The notes under the pieces: model-generated
Told to the model about the DNA's origin: nothing
The model's input: the letters and a program-made list of their open reading frames with translations, nothing else
Databases searched by the model: none
Translations under genes and position numbers: made by a program
Assembly: GCA_937928555.1 (NCBI GenBank)
Contig: CALFWR010000030.1
Span: forward strand, 1-35,614
Source: an uncultured Pirellulaceae bacterium
GTDB taxonomy: Bacteria; Planctomycetota; Planctomycetia; Pirellulales; Pirellulaceae
Direction: 5' to 3'
Length of the DNA: 35,614 nt
Part shown: positions 6,702 to 15,083 of the stretch, one piece after another
Numbering within the stretch: position 1 is the stretch's first letter
Layout: each line of letters opens with the position of its first letter

Positions 6702-8264
6702 TCACTCAACGGATGCATCGGTTGCTTCCGATGCCTCCGGCAGGTCGCGATCCTTGCGAACCAAAATCAGATAAGTCTGGAGCCGCTGGTCGGTCACATC
6801 AAAGTAACGATCATAAGGCGTTGCAGTTGCCTTTTTCAATTTCCCTCGCGGTGCTTCCTTGTCCGACCCTGCAAGATCTTGCTTGGGCTGTGCCGGTAAA
6901 GACGGCGCATCGACCGCTGGCGGCTGTTCACTTTTTCCTCTTGAATTCGCTGCGGTCCCCATCGACCTAGCGATTTCCTCGTCCAAGTCCGCAGAAAGAA
7001 TCGGAGGAACCGGCGTGACAGGAAGACTACGCGGAAGGTTTCGAGCTACAAGCTGCTGTGCCAGCGCCGTTTTTTGCGGTGGCTCAATCCGCTCCGGCAA
7101 CGATGACTGCCGCTGCGACTGAACCGAATCCTCACCGCCACTCTTGGATTGAAACTGCTGCTGGACCGCACTGGCAATCTGATTCCCAACCGGCGCACCG
7201 GGAACTTCGAACAGGGAAATGTCTGCCGAACCGGAAAGTTCAACCAGTGCTTCTTTCATCTGCCCTGGCGTTGCGGCGATGTACAACGCGTCCACCGAAT
7301 TTTCGGACGCCGCACTGATCGCTGGCCTTGTGAATCCACCACCTCCGCCACCGATCCCGCCAAAACCGCCCAAATCGACAGCCGGTTTGGTCCCGGAAGC
7401 CGACGCGCCGACGAATGTGATCTGGTTCGCCGCCAGAGCTTTGCCGATGTCTTTTGCCGATACGTCTGGATTGACCATCCAGATCTGAGCCACCGCAGGC
7501 AAAGTCCCGCTTTCGGCTTTGTCAGCAACTTGTACTGGCGTCCCTGAGAAAGGAACCGCCGACTGAACCTCGATCGGAGCCTGTGAGGATTTGCGTGCTC
7601 GTTTGCCCATGGATTGGTTGGCCATGGGAGCCGACGGCTGCGACGCTTCGGCCTCCATTTCTTCGGGCGCGGCACCACCGATCGCGACTTGCTGACCCAA
7701 TCCTGCCAAATCACCTTTGGCACCGCCGGTCACCTCGGCAAAGGAATCCATATCAGAATTTTCACCGGCAGCGTCGATAGTCAACTTCCCGGCCGAAGAA
7801 GTCGGGGCCTTGCTGATACTGTCTTCAACAGAAGTTCCTTCATTGGAAGCCACCGTATCCGAAGACGAACTGCCAACCGAATCGGGCCAAAGGTTCACCG
7901 CCAGAAACAGCAAGCCCGCCAATGACATCACCAAAGCCGCAATCGACTTCCAGTTGCTTCCCTCGTATTTCGAAACAGCCACAACGTCGCAGGCAGGTTC
8001 ACCTTCCTCGACCGGCCAGTGTCCCATGATGGCTTTGACCTGATCGACCGACGCTTGCAATGTTCTTTCTGCAAGATCGCTGGCAGGCTCGAATTTTGGC
8101 AACGCCCTGAATGCTTCGGATTGCAGGCGCAAATGTTCTACAACCGACGCGAATTCTGTGTCGGACTTGATACGGGCCTCCACAGTCGCAACATCGGCTG
8201 ATGAAAGTTCACCATCGACGTAGCTGGCTGCAAGAATGGAATCGGATTGTGTTGGCTTGTTCAT
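6702..8264 (-). CDS. Anti-sigma-factor-like single-pass membrane protein
   Basis: This 520-aa protein follows the ECF sigma gene in the same orientation and is likely its regulator. The N-terminus (ILAASYVDGELS) matches the start of anti-sigma domains, although I see no HxxxCxxC zinc motif. A membrane segment lies at about 106-125. The remaining ~390 residues would be extracytoplasmic; they are Ser/Ala/Gly/Pro-rich with a run of glycines (GGIGGGGGGF). Segments such as ALYIAATPGQMKEALVEL and the Arg/Lys-rich C-terminus may be folded. I chose the ATG at 8264 (MNKPTQSD); an in-frame ATG at 8303 closer to the sigma stop adds 13 residues and cannot be excluded. Confidence 0.75.
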   Translation of the reverse strand: MNKPTQSDSILAASYVDGELSSADVATVEARIKSDTEFASVVEHLRLQSEAFRALPKFEPASDLAERTLQASVDQVKAIMGHWPVEEGEPACDVVAVSKYEGSNWKSIAALVMSLAGLLFLAVNLWPDSVGSSSSDTVASNEGTSVEDSISKAPTSSAGKLTIDAAGENSDMDSFAEVTGGAKGDLAGLGQQVAIGGAAPEEMEAEASQPSAPMANQSMGKRARKSSQAPIEVQSAVPFSGTPVQVADKAESGTLPAVAQIWMVNPDVSAKDIGKALAANQITFVGASASGTKPAVDLGGFGGIGGGGGGFTRPAISAASENSVDALYIAATPGQMKEALVELSGSADISLFEVPGAPVGNQIASAVQQQFQSKSGGEDSVQSQRQSSLPERIEPPQKTALAQQLVARNLPRSLPVTPVPPILSADLDEEIARSMGTAANSRGKSEQPPAVDAPSLPAQPKQDLAGSDKEAPRGKLKKATATPYDRYFDVTDQRLQTYLILVRKDRDLPEASEATDASVE

Positions 8265-8314
8265 ATCAAAATGCCGGTCGTGAAAGGGGCCCGGCGGCTG
8301 CATTGTTGAGGAGA

Positions 8315-8911
8315 CTAACTCACTCCTGTTTCCGGCTTTTCCATCGCTTCGATTAACTCACGCAAACAACTTCTCGCCCGATGCAGACGGCTACGGACGG
8401 TTCCCACGGCCAACTGCAACACCGCCGCGATGGACTCGTAATCCATCTCTTCCATCTCCCGCAGGATCAGGATGCTTCGATGTTCGTCAGACAGTTTCTC
8501 CATCGCCCGGTGAAGGGACTCGGCCCGCTCAAGTCGCTGAAGTCTTTCGTGAGGTTGCTCCTCGTTGGTAGGTAAGTTGAACCTGGGTGACTGGTCATCA
8601 TCGTTACTTTGGTCCAGCGACACCGACGGTCGTTTCTTTCGTAGTTTTGAAATCGCAGCGTTGTGTGCGATCCGATAAAGCCACGTATAAAATTGACTGT
8701 TGCCCTTGAACGAATCAAGTTTCGTCAGTGCCAGAACAAAGGCATCCTGTACGACGTCTTCGGCTTCGGTCTCGTTCCGCAAAAAATGCGTCATCGAGTT
8801 ATAAAGCCGATCGTGGTACCGACGAATCAGTTCGCCAAAGGCTTCCTGCCGGCCCGACCTCGTCAAGCCAATCAGCTCACTGTCACCCTGGTTTTCCAAA
8901 GACCGGTCCAT
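8315..8911 (-). CDS. RNA polymerase ECF-type sigma factor
   Basis: The 198-aa product has sigma region 2 at about residues 24-92 (ELIRRYHDRLYN, EAEDVVQDAFVLAL, FYTWLYRIAHNAAISKLRKK) and region 4 at about 135-190 (LSDEHRSILILREMEEMDYESIAAVLQLAVGTVRSRLHRAR, quoted in parts), with a charged linker between. It is a typical RpoE/SigW-class alternative sigma factor directing transcription of an envelope or stress regulon. The anti-sigma gene follows on the same strand, so the pair is probably cotranscribed and the membrane protein senses an outside signal. The ATG at 8911 has no clear ribosome site. Confidence 0.93.
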   Translation of the reverse strand: MDRSLENQGDSELIGLTRSGRQEAFGELIRRYHDRLYNSMTHFLRNETEAEDVVQDAFVLALTKLDSFKGNSQFYTWLYRIAHNAAISKLRKKRPSVSLDQSNDDDQSPRFNLPTNEEQPHERLQRLERAESLHRAMEKLSDEHRSILILREMEEMDYESIAAVLQLAVGTVRSRLHRARSCLRELIEAMEKPETGVS

Positions 8912-9071
8912 CGACTATGACGCAACTGACTGAATTAAGTTCCATGGCTGCAAAATTACTTTTCTCAGGCCCGATTGTACGGCTTTTTCAGCCTCAAAGC
9001 AGCCTCAGATGTTGTTCTACGCAATACGCGAGCCAAGTGTTTCCGGGACAACCGGCAGAAACCGTCGCTGC

Positions 9072-10385
9072 CTACATCCCGGCAATCTGTGCCTGACGCT
9101 TGCCGCCGAACATGCGGCACCACAGAAACAGGCTCACCCCGGCCAGCAAAGCGACCAGGCTTACCATCTGCGAGATCGTCAGCTCGGTCCCGAACTGCCC
9201 CAATTCGTCACTACGAATCAGCTCCAGCAGAAACCGTGACACCGAATACAGAACCAACATCAATGCGATCACTTCGCCGTCGGATTTACGAACATACCAC
9301 CACGACCACAGCAACAGACACAACAACAGGGCATTGACCGAACTGTAAACTTGAGTCGGATGCACGCGCCGCGATTTCGTGGCAAGCCTGGAAACAGGAA
9401 CGCGAATCGTCTCTTTTCCGCTTCGCTTGATTTCAAACACAATCCGCTGGGCATCCTGGTGCTTTTCACCGGCCAACAGAAAACGAAGCGTTTCGCCATC
9501 GGGCGCCAGCACCTCGATCACGTCGCCTTCGACGATACCCAGTTCTTTGGCAAGTCCCTCTTTGACTTCCAACACCTTACGAGCTCCCAATTTGGAATCG
9601 TCCGCCGCGGTCGTCGAAAGCCCCAACAACGGACCCTGATACAAATGCTGCGTCCACGCAGATGAGCCCGCAGGAAACTCAATCGCCGGAACCGGAGCCT
9701 CGCACACGCCGCCCCAGCAGCAACCGTTCATCAGACACCCAACGCGACCGATCGCCAATCCAATCGCCATCGCAGGGGCCGCCAGGTCCGCCGTCTGCAA
9801 CACCGGCAGCTTGCGGCGAATCACCACAATGGACCCGCCAACCAACGCCCCGATCAGGCTCCCGTAAACAACCAGGCCTCCTTTGGCCATGTTAAAAAAC
9901 GATCCCAGCAGCCTGGGCAGCGTGACACCGTCGGCAAAAAACTGATCGCGGTTTTGCACCACAAAGAACAACCTTGCCCCAACCATTCCTGAAACGACCA
10001 TCCAAATCGCCAACTCAAATAACTGGTCGCGCGAAATCGTGGCGTCGCTGCAACGGGAAAAGGCCACCGCCATCCCGGCAAGCACTCCCAGCATCAACAT
10101 CACACCGTAACCGCGAATCGCCAGCCCTTTGTTGATCGGATCACCAAGCGGATCGTCCGGGTTGATACCTTGCACCTGCATCCCGGGCAGCAGAAAGTAA
10201 ATCGCGACCGCACCGACCACAAAAACCGGCAGCATCGCAAAAATCTCGCTGGCCAGTTTGCCTTCCTTTTTTGCCGCGTCACGAATCGCGAACAAAACCA
10301 GCCACCCCAGACACAGAACCCCCCAGGCAACAAGGCCGGGCATGCCCAACCACGACGCGGGAATATGAAATAGCGTTTGCAGCAC
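9072..10385 (-). CDS. lgt: Prolipoprotein diacylglyceryl transferase with large insertion
   Basis: Lgt transfers diacylglycerol from phosphatidylglycerol to the lipobox cysteine of prolipoproteins in the inner membrane. Family marks are GYGVMLMLGVLAG, the arginine-containing MVGARLFFV, GGLVVYGSLIGALVGG, GLAIGRVGCLMNGCCWGG and HPTQVYSSV. At 437 aa it is much longer than the usual 260-300. The excess is mostly a soluble, charged insertion of about 90 residues between the NGCCWGG loop and HPTQ, plus extra N-terminal membrane segments. I chose the GTG at 10385 (MLQTLFHIP); the frame is open to TTGs at 10415 and 10427, where it would overlap the end of panC. Confidence 0.88.
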   Translation of the reverse strand: MLQTLFHIPASWLGMPGLVAWGVLCLGWLVLFAIRDAAKKEGKLASEIFAMLPVFVVGAVAIYFLLPGMQVQGINPDDPLGDPINKGLAIRGYGVMLMLGVLAGMAVAFSRCSDATISRDQLFELAIWMVVSGMVGARLFFVVQNRDQFFADGVTLPRLLGSFFNMAKGGLVVYGSLIGALVGGSIVVIRRKLPVLQTADLAAPAMAIGLAIGRVGCLMNGCCWGGVCEAPVPAIEFPAGSSAWTQHLYQGPLLGLSTTAADDSKLGARKVLEVKEGLAKELGIVEGDVIEVLAPDGETLRFLLAGEKHQDAQRIVFEIKRSGKETIRVPVSRLATKSRRVHPTQVYSSVNALLLCLLLWSWWYVRKSDGEVIALMLVLYSVSRFLLELIRSDELGQFGTELTISQMVSLVALLAGVSLFLWCRMFGGKRQAQIAGM

Positions 10386-10398
10386 GGGAAAAGTCCTG

Positions 10399-11259
10399 TC
10401 AGCTCGGGTCCACAATACAGTTGTCAATCAGACGGGTCTTGCCCACATAGACCGCAATCAGCAACACCACCGGCAACTCAATCGGATCCGCCGTCTCGAG
10501 TGTGTCCGGATTGGCAACCGCCACGTAGTCGATCGACGTGACGCCGCTGTCGATCAAACGCTGCCTCATCTCGGTGACCATCTCATAGCCATCGCGATTG
10601 CCGGATTCGATTCTTTCTTTTGCTTCACGAAGCGTACCAGAAATCGAAAGCGCAATCTGCCGCTGTTCGGCAGACAGATAGACATTGCGCGAACTCATTG
10701 CCAGTCCGTCGGGGTCGCGAATGATGGGACAGGCCACGATCTCCACCGGCACATTCAAGTCCGTCACCATTTTGCGAATCACAGCCACCTGCTGATAGTC
10801 CTTCTGTCCAAAGTACGCCACATGCGGACCGACAATATTTAGCAGCTTCAAAACGATCGTCGCCACGCCACCAAAATGCGTCGGGCGAAACTCGCCTTCG
10901 AGCCGTTTTGAAATTTTCGGAGCCAGCACCGAAGTCGAACTTCCTGGCGGGTACATCACGTCGGTTTGCGGACAAAACAGGTAATTCACCCCAACACCGG
11001 CCAACAGATCAGCATCTTCCGCCAGTTGCCGCGGATACTTGTCCAAGTCCTCACCGGGTGCAAACTGGGTCGGATTCACGAAAATCGTCGCAACCGTCAC
11101 GTCCGTTTGCTCGACCGACGCACGCGCCAAGCTCAAGTGACCTGCGTGCAATGCGCCCATGGTGGGCACACAGCCAACTTTTTTGCCCCTGATTCGCAAG
11201 CCTTCAACCACACGTGTCATCTCGGTGGGGTCGGTTATCAATGTTAGCTGGTCGGTCAA
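10399..11259 (-). CDS. panC: Pantothenate synthetase (pantoate--beta-alanine ligase)
   Basis: PanC condenses pantoate and beta-alanine with ATP to make pantothenate, the coenzyme A precursor. The 286-aa sequence carries the family motifs PTMGALHAGH (nucleotide-binding HIGH-like), IFVNPTQF, GQKDYQQVAVI and MSSRNVYLS, at normal length. The likely start is TTG at 11259, preceded by GGAAAGAG; an ATG at 11220 would remove the first strand of the Rossmann fold. The lgt gene follows 13 bp downstream, so the two may form a unit although their functions are unrelated. The coaB and coaC genes of the same pathway lie elsewhere in this window. Confidence 0.95.
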   Translation of the reverse strand: MTDQLTLITDPTEMTRVVEGLRIRGKKVGCVPTMGALHAGHLSLARASVEQTDVTVATIFVNPTQFAPGEDLDKYPRQLAEDADLLAGVGVNYLFCPQTDVMYPPGSSTSVLAPKISKRLEGEFRPTHFGGVATIVLKLLNIVGPHVAYFGQKDYQQVAVIRKMVTDLNVPVEIVACPIIRDPDGLAMSSRNVYLSAEQRQIALSISGTLREAKERIESGNRDGYEMVTEMRQRLIDSGVTSIDYVAVANPDTLETADPIELPVVLLIAVYVGKTRLIDNCIVDPS

Positions 11260-11389
11260 AAAACCACTCTTTCCAAAAAGTTGCTCTGGTGTTCACGCTG
11301 CGACATGAAAAAATAAAGAATCACGGTGTACAATGGATAGCCGCTGTGCTTCCACCCAACAAGACCGAATTCATTTGCTGAGCACGATC

Positions 11390-12940
11390 ATGAGCTCGAA
11401 TCCAAACGCTGCTTCCCCGGGTCCGTCCAATGAGCCCTTCGAGGACGAAGTCGTCGAATCGGGGCAGAAAGCCCTGCTGTTCAATGTCATTCCCAGTTGG
11501 ATGGTAAGCTTCCTCATGCATGCCGGACTGATCATTTTTTTGGCATTGCTGGTTCTGCCCTCCGAAAAAGAATTCGACGTCGCCTTCGAAGCCTCCTCCA
11601 ATCCCAGTGAAGCCATCGAAACGATCGATCTGGACGTGGAAGATTTTGAGGAAAGCGACGAACCGGAAGAGTTCAGCGAATCCGAATTCACCGAAGAAAC
11701 ACCACTGGAAGTCGAAACAACCGAATCGTTCGAAGTCGCCGAAACATTTGAGACTTCAGATCTGCTTGGCGATGAACTCCTTTTCGACGAAGGCGACACC
11801 GGGGATCTTGGTGCGATTTCGGGATCCGGCGACGAAACAAGCGGCCGGACCGGAAATGCCAAAAACCAGGCGCTGAAAAAGTATGGCGGTTCCGATGCAT
11901 CCGAAGAAGCCGTTCAACTCGCACTCAAGTGGATCATCAACCACCAACTCGACGACGGCGGCTGGAACCTAGACCACACGATCGGACCGGGATCGCATCG
12001 TGACAGCCCCAACCCCGGCAGCATGAAAGAAGCCCGCAATGCAGCCACGGCCCTTGCCCTGTTACCACTGCTGGGCAACGGTCAAACCCACAAAGTCGGC
12101 ATCTACAAAGACCAGGTGCGTGCGGGGCTTGAGTTTCTCATGGCTCGCGCCCAACAAAAAGGCCGAGGTGTTTCATTTTTTGAACCCGGCGGAACCATGT
12201 ACTCGCACGGCCTCTGTTCGATCGTCTTCTGCGAAGCTTTCGCGATGACCCGCGATCCGAAACTGGCTCCCTTTGCCCAGGGCTCGATCTGGTACATGGA
12301 AGACGTGCAGGATCCTGTCGGTGGTGGATGGCGATACAAGGTGCGACAAGCGGGCGATACATCGGTTGTCGGCTGGCAAATCATGGCACTCAAAAGCGCA
12401 AAACTTTCGGGGCTCAACATCAACACGAAAACACTTCGTGGCATCGACAAATTTCTAAACAACATCTCCAACGCCGAAGGATCGGTCTACGGCTACGACG
12501 CACCGCCCACCAACCGAAGCGCCGCACAGCGCGGACGCACCGCGATTGGCTTGTTGTGCCGGATGTACCTAGGCTGGGACAAAGACACACCCGGATTGCA
12601 AAACGGTGTCCAATGGCTTGACGGGCTCGGGCCCGACATGGCCCCCAAGGACAAACCCACGTTCGCCAATATGTACTACAACTACTACGGCACTCAGGTG
12701 ATGAAGCACTATGGCGGCGAACAGTGGACGACGTGGAACGGTAAAATGCGTGACTATCTGGTCAACACGCAATCAAAAACCGGCAACACCGCCGGCAGTT
12801 GGTATCAGGCCTACCACCATGCTGGCGAAAGAGGCGGCAGGCTCTACTCCACCGCCCTCGCCTGCATGACACTGGAAGTCTACTACCGCTACCTGCCCAT
12901 CTACAAAGACCAGTCTGACGACGACGACTTCGAACTGTAG
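11390..12940 (+). CDS. Membrane protein with squalene-cyclase/prenyltransferase-like repeats
   Basis: This 516-aa protein has a cytosolic start, one membrane segment at about 37-57, a very acidic Glu/Asp/Ser/Thr linker (60-160), then an alpha-toroid-like domain (about 170-500) with repeats such as ALKWIINHQLDDGGWNLD, GVQWLDGLG and AYHHAGERGGRLYSTALACMTLEVYYRY. The QxDDGGW-type motifs match the prenyltransferase/squalene oxidase repeat fold. The catalytic DxDD cyclase motif is not seen, so it is more likely a binding or scaffold domain than a cyclase. Such proteins are common in planctomycetes with unknown role. I chose the ATG at 11390; an upstream in-frame ATG at 11333 adds 19 residues without a ribosome site. 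Confidence 0.8.
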   Translation: MSSNPNAASPGPSNEPFEDEVVESGQKALLFNVIPSWMVSFLMHAGLIIFLALLVLPSEKEFDVAFEASSNPSEAIETIDLDVEDFEESDEPEEFSESEFTEETPLEVETTESFEVAETFETSDLLGDELLFDEGDTGDLGAISGSGDETSGRTGNAKNQALKKYGGSDASEEAVQLALKWIINHQLDDGGWNLDHTIGPGSHRDSPNPGSMKEARNAATALALLPLLGNGQTHKVGIYKDQVRAGLEFLMARAQQKGRGVSFFEPGGTMYSHGLCSIVFCEAFAMTRDPKLAPFAQGSIWYMEDVQDPVGGGWRYKVRQAGDTSVVGWQIMALKSAKLSGLNINTKTLRGIDKFLNNISNAEGSVYGYDAPPTNRSAAQRGRTAIGLLCRMYLGWDKDTPGLQNGVQWLDGLGPDMAPKDKPTFANMYYNYYGTQVMKHYGGEQWTTWNGKMRDYLVNTQSKTGNTAGSWYQAYHHAGERGGRLYSTALACMTLEVYYRYLPIYKDQSDDDDFEL

Positions 12941-12960
12941 GAACTTCCGACATTCGCTTC

Positions 12961-13166
12961 AGCCCGGATTATTCACGACGACGGGCGTTAATTCTACGTC
13001 TGGCCAACAGGAGCAAAGGAAAAGCTGAAATTCAACAAGAAGTGTAAATCATTCGGTAAATGAAAACCACAGCGATCGTTTTATCGCATCAGCGTCGCGG
13101 ATCACTGTCTCAACTGATTCTGACGCCCACGCCTCGTGAATAGTCCGGGGTGAATAATCCGGGTTC
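12961..13166. mobile_element. MITE-like element upstream of glpK
   Basis: The left end begins AGCCCGGATTATTCAC followed by GACGACGGGCGT. The right end, reverse-complemented, begins with nearly the same 27 bases (CCCGGACTATTCACGAGG, then CGTGGGCGT). The element from end to end is 188 bp (12963-13150); the right tip is tandemly duplicated to 13164. It has no ORF. The left 112 bp recur in inverted orientation at 1-114, which shows that the unit has moved or been copied. It occupies most of the 326-bp gap between the cyclase-repeat gene and glpK; I see no other gene or clear promoter there. Confidence 0.75.
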
Positions 13167-13266
13167 AGAATCAAATCTGCTTTTCACTCGTGGGCTCCAT
13201 GCGAGACGGCATCGAATCCTTCGGGCGACTACTCCGGTTTGACGCCCGGCGCAACCAGAGCGACCC

Positions 13267-14784
13267 ATGAACCAAAAATACGTAATCGCGATTGACCAGG
13301 GCACGACCAGTTCGCGGGCAGTCCTGTTCGATTCGCAAGCTCGAACGATTGAAACGGCGCAACAGGAAATCACCCAGTCCTATCCGCAGCCAGGCTGGGT
13401 CGAACACAACCCAGAAGAAATCTGGGCCAGCCAAATGGCGGTCGTAACCCAAGCCCTTGCCAAAGCCGGTTTGGATGCGGGCAACATTGCCGGCATCGGG
13501 ATCACCAACCAGCGCGAAACAACCATCGCGTGGAACCGCCACACCGGAAAACCCATCTATCCTGCGATCGTCTGGCAAGACCGCAGGACCGCCGCGTTTT
13601 GTCGTTCACTCATCCAGCAGGGCCGTGAACAATCCGTCACCGCAAAAACGGGCTTGCGTCTGGACCCCTACTTCTCAGGCACAAAGCTCGCATGGATTCT
13701 GAACGAAGTTCCGGGCGCGAGAAAGCTGGCTCAATCTGGCGACCTGCTTTTTGGAACGGTCGACTGTTGGCTGATTTGGCAACTGACCGGCGGAAAGGTT
13801 CACGCCACCGATGTCACGAACGCTTCCCGCACATTGATGTTCAACATTCACACCGGACAGTGGGACGACGAATTGCTCTCGATGCTGGACGTACCCCTGG
13901 CCATGCTGCCACAAGTCAAATCCTGCAGCGAAGTCTACGGCACGGTGGACACGAACATTGTCGCCGGCGACATCCCCATCGCCGGCGTCGCAGGCGATCA
14001 ACATGCGGCCTTGTTCGGACAAGCCTGCTTTGAAAAAGGGATGGCCAAAAGCACTTACGGGACAGGTTGCTTTCTGCTGAAGAACACCGGCGATCAAGCC
14101 GTAAAATCAACTCACAACTTGCTGACAACCATTGCCTGGAAAATGGGAGACCGCACCGAATACGCTCTCGAAGGTTCGGTTTTTATGGCCGGTGCGACAA
14201 TCCAGTGGCTGCGTGACGAACTCGGAATCATCCAGTCGGCAGCGGAATGTGATCAGCTTGCCGCGCCTGACAATGGCGGCGTCTTCCTGGTGCCCGCGTT
14301 CACGGGGCTCGGTGCGCCCTACTGGGATCCCGACGCCCGGGGTTCGATTTTTGGACTAACTCGCGGTGCGAACCGCAGCCACCTTTGTCGGGCCGCCCTC
14401 GAATCAATCGCCTTCCAGAATTTCGACCTGATCGAAGCAATGCAAGCCGACTCCGGGATCAAGCTCGAGGAATTACGCGTCGATGGAGGCGCATCTCGCA
14501 GTACTCCGCTGATGCAGTTTCAGGCCGACATTTTGGGCACACCTGTCGTGCGGCCTGAGAGCGTCGAGACCACCGCTCGCGGTGCGGCTTACCTTGCCGG
14601 CCTGGCGATCGGCCTCTGGAAAGACAAACAGGAGTTGAGCCAACACTGGCAAGCCGACGCACGCTTCGAACCGCAACTTGAGCCTCAACCACGTGAGCGA
14701 ATGGTCAAAAGCTGGCGTCGCGCCGTCGAACGGGCTCTGAAGTGGAACGAGAATCCCGGTCCCGATCCCGGTTGCCAGGCCTGA
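13267..14784 (+). CDS. glpK: Glycerol kinase
   Basis: GlpK phosphorylates glycerol to glycerol 3-phosphate using ATP in the cytosol. The 505-aa sequence shows all FGGY-kinase landmarks: the phosphate-binding start [42 protein letters not shown], the ATP site [13 protein letters not shown] with [23 protein letters not shown] and the C-terminal [18 protein letters not shown]. Length is normal. The gene precedes glpD in the same direction, but 299 bp and a MITE-like element separate them, so they may have separate promoters. The product feeds glycerol-3-phosphate dehydrogenase and phospholipid synthesis. The ATG at 13267 has no strong ribosome site. Confidence 0.97.
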   Translation: MNQKYVIAIDQGTTSSRAVLFDSQARTIETAQQEITQSYPQPGWVEHNPEEIWASQMAVVTQALAKAGLDAGNIAGIGITNQRETTIAWNRHTGKPIYPAIVWQDRRTAAFCRSLIQQGREQSVTAKTGLRLDPYFSGTKLAWILNEVPGARKLAQSGDLLFGTVDCWLIWQLTGGKVHATDVTNASRTLMFNIHTGQWDDELLSMLDVPLAMLPQVKSCSEVYGTVDTNIVAGDIPIAGVAGDQHAALFGQACFEKGMAKSTYGTGCFLLKNTGDQAVKSTHNLLTTIAWKMGDRTEYALEGSVFMAGATIQWLRDELGIIQSAAECDQLAAPDNGGVFLVPAFTGLGAPYWDPDARGSIFGLTRGANRSHLCRAALESIAFQNFDLIEAMQADSGIKLEELRVDGGASRSTPLMQFQADILGTPVVRPESVETTARGAAYLAGLAIGLWKDKQELSQHWQADARFEPQLEPQPRERMVKSWRRAVERALKWNENPGPDPGCQA

Positions 14785-14830
14785 CCCAACCCTCCAAACG
14801 CCGACTCAGTCGCATCGCCACAAACCACGC

Positions 14831-15040
14831 TGCTTAACCGGAATGCTTAACCGGAATTATTCACGACGACGGGCGTTGATTGCGGTTAAATCTCGCTATG
14901 CGTACCCGAAAACTGGATCGCCTCCGGAAATTCGGTTCACCTCGCTGATGAGTTCCAAAACAGGACTTTTTTCGGACTGATCCGGTGTTCATTGACTGAG
15001 CGAAAAGCCACGCCCACGCCTCGTGAATAATCCGGGCTTA
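14831..15040. mobile_element. MITE-like element between glpK and glpD
   Basis: The left end at 14851 (CCGGAATTATTCACGACG and onward) and the right end at 15010-15040 (GTGAATAATCCGGGCTTA at the tip) form the same inverted termini as the element at 12961. The length between ends, about 187 bp, is also the same, but the interior is different, so this may be a second subfamily. A 13-bp tandem duplication (TGCTTAACCGGAA) sits at its left edge (14831-14856). The two elements lie in the same orientation on either side of glpK. It fills most of the glpK-glpD gap and has no ORF. Confidence 0.7.
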
Positions 15041-15083
15041 ATTCTGTGACGTGGCTGCAAAAATCCGCTAACCTGTGCAGACG

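Noticed and set aside
7046..7723. Additional frames within the anti-sigma gene
   Set aside because: They are shadows of a GC-rich coding region with no ribosome sites or recognisable domains.
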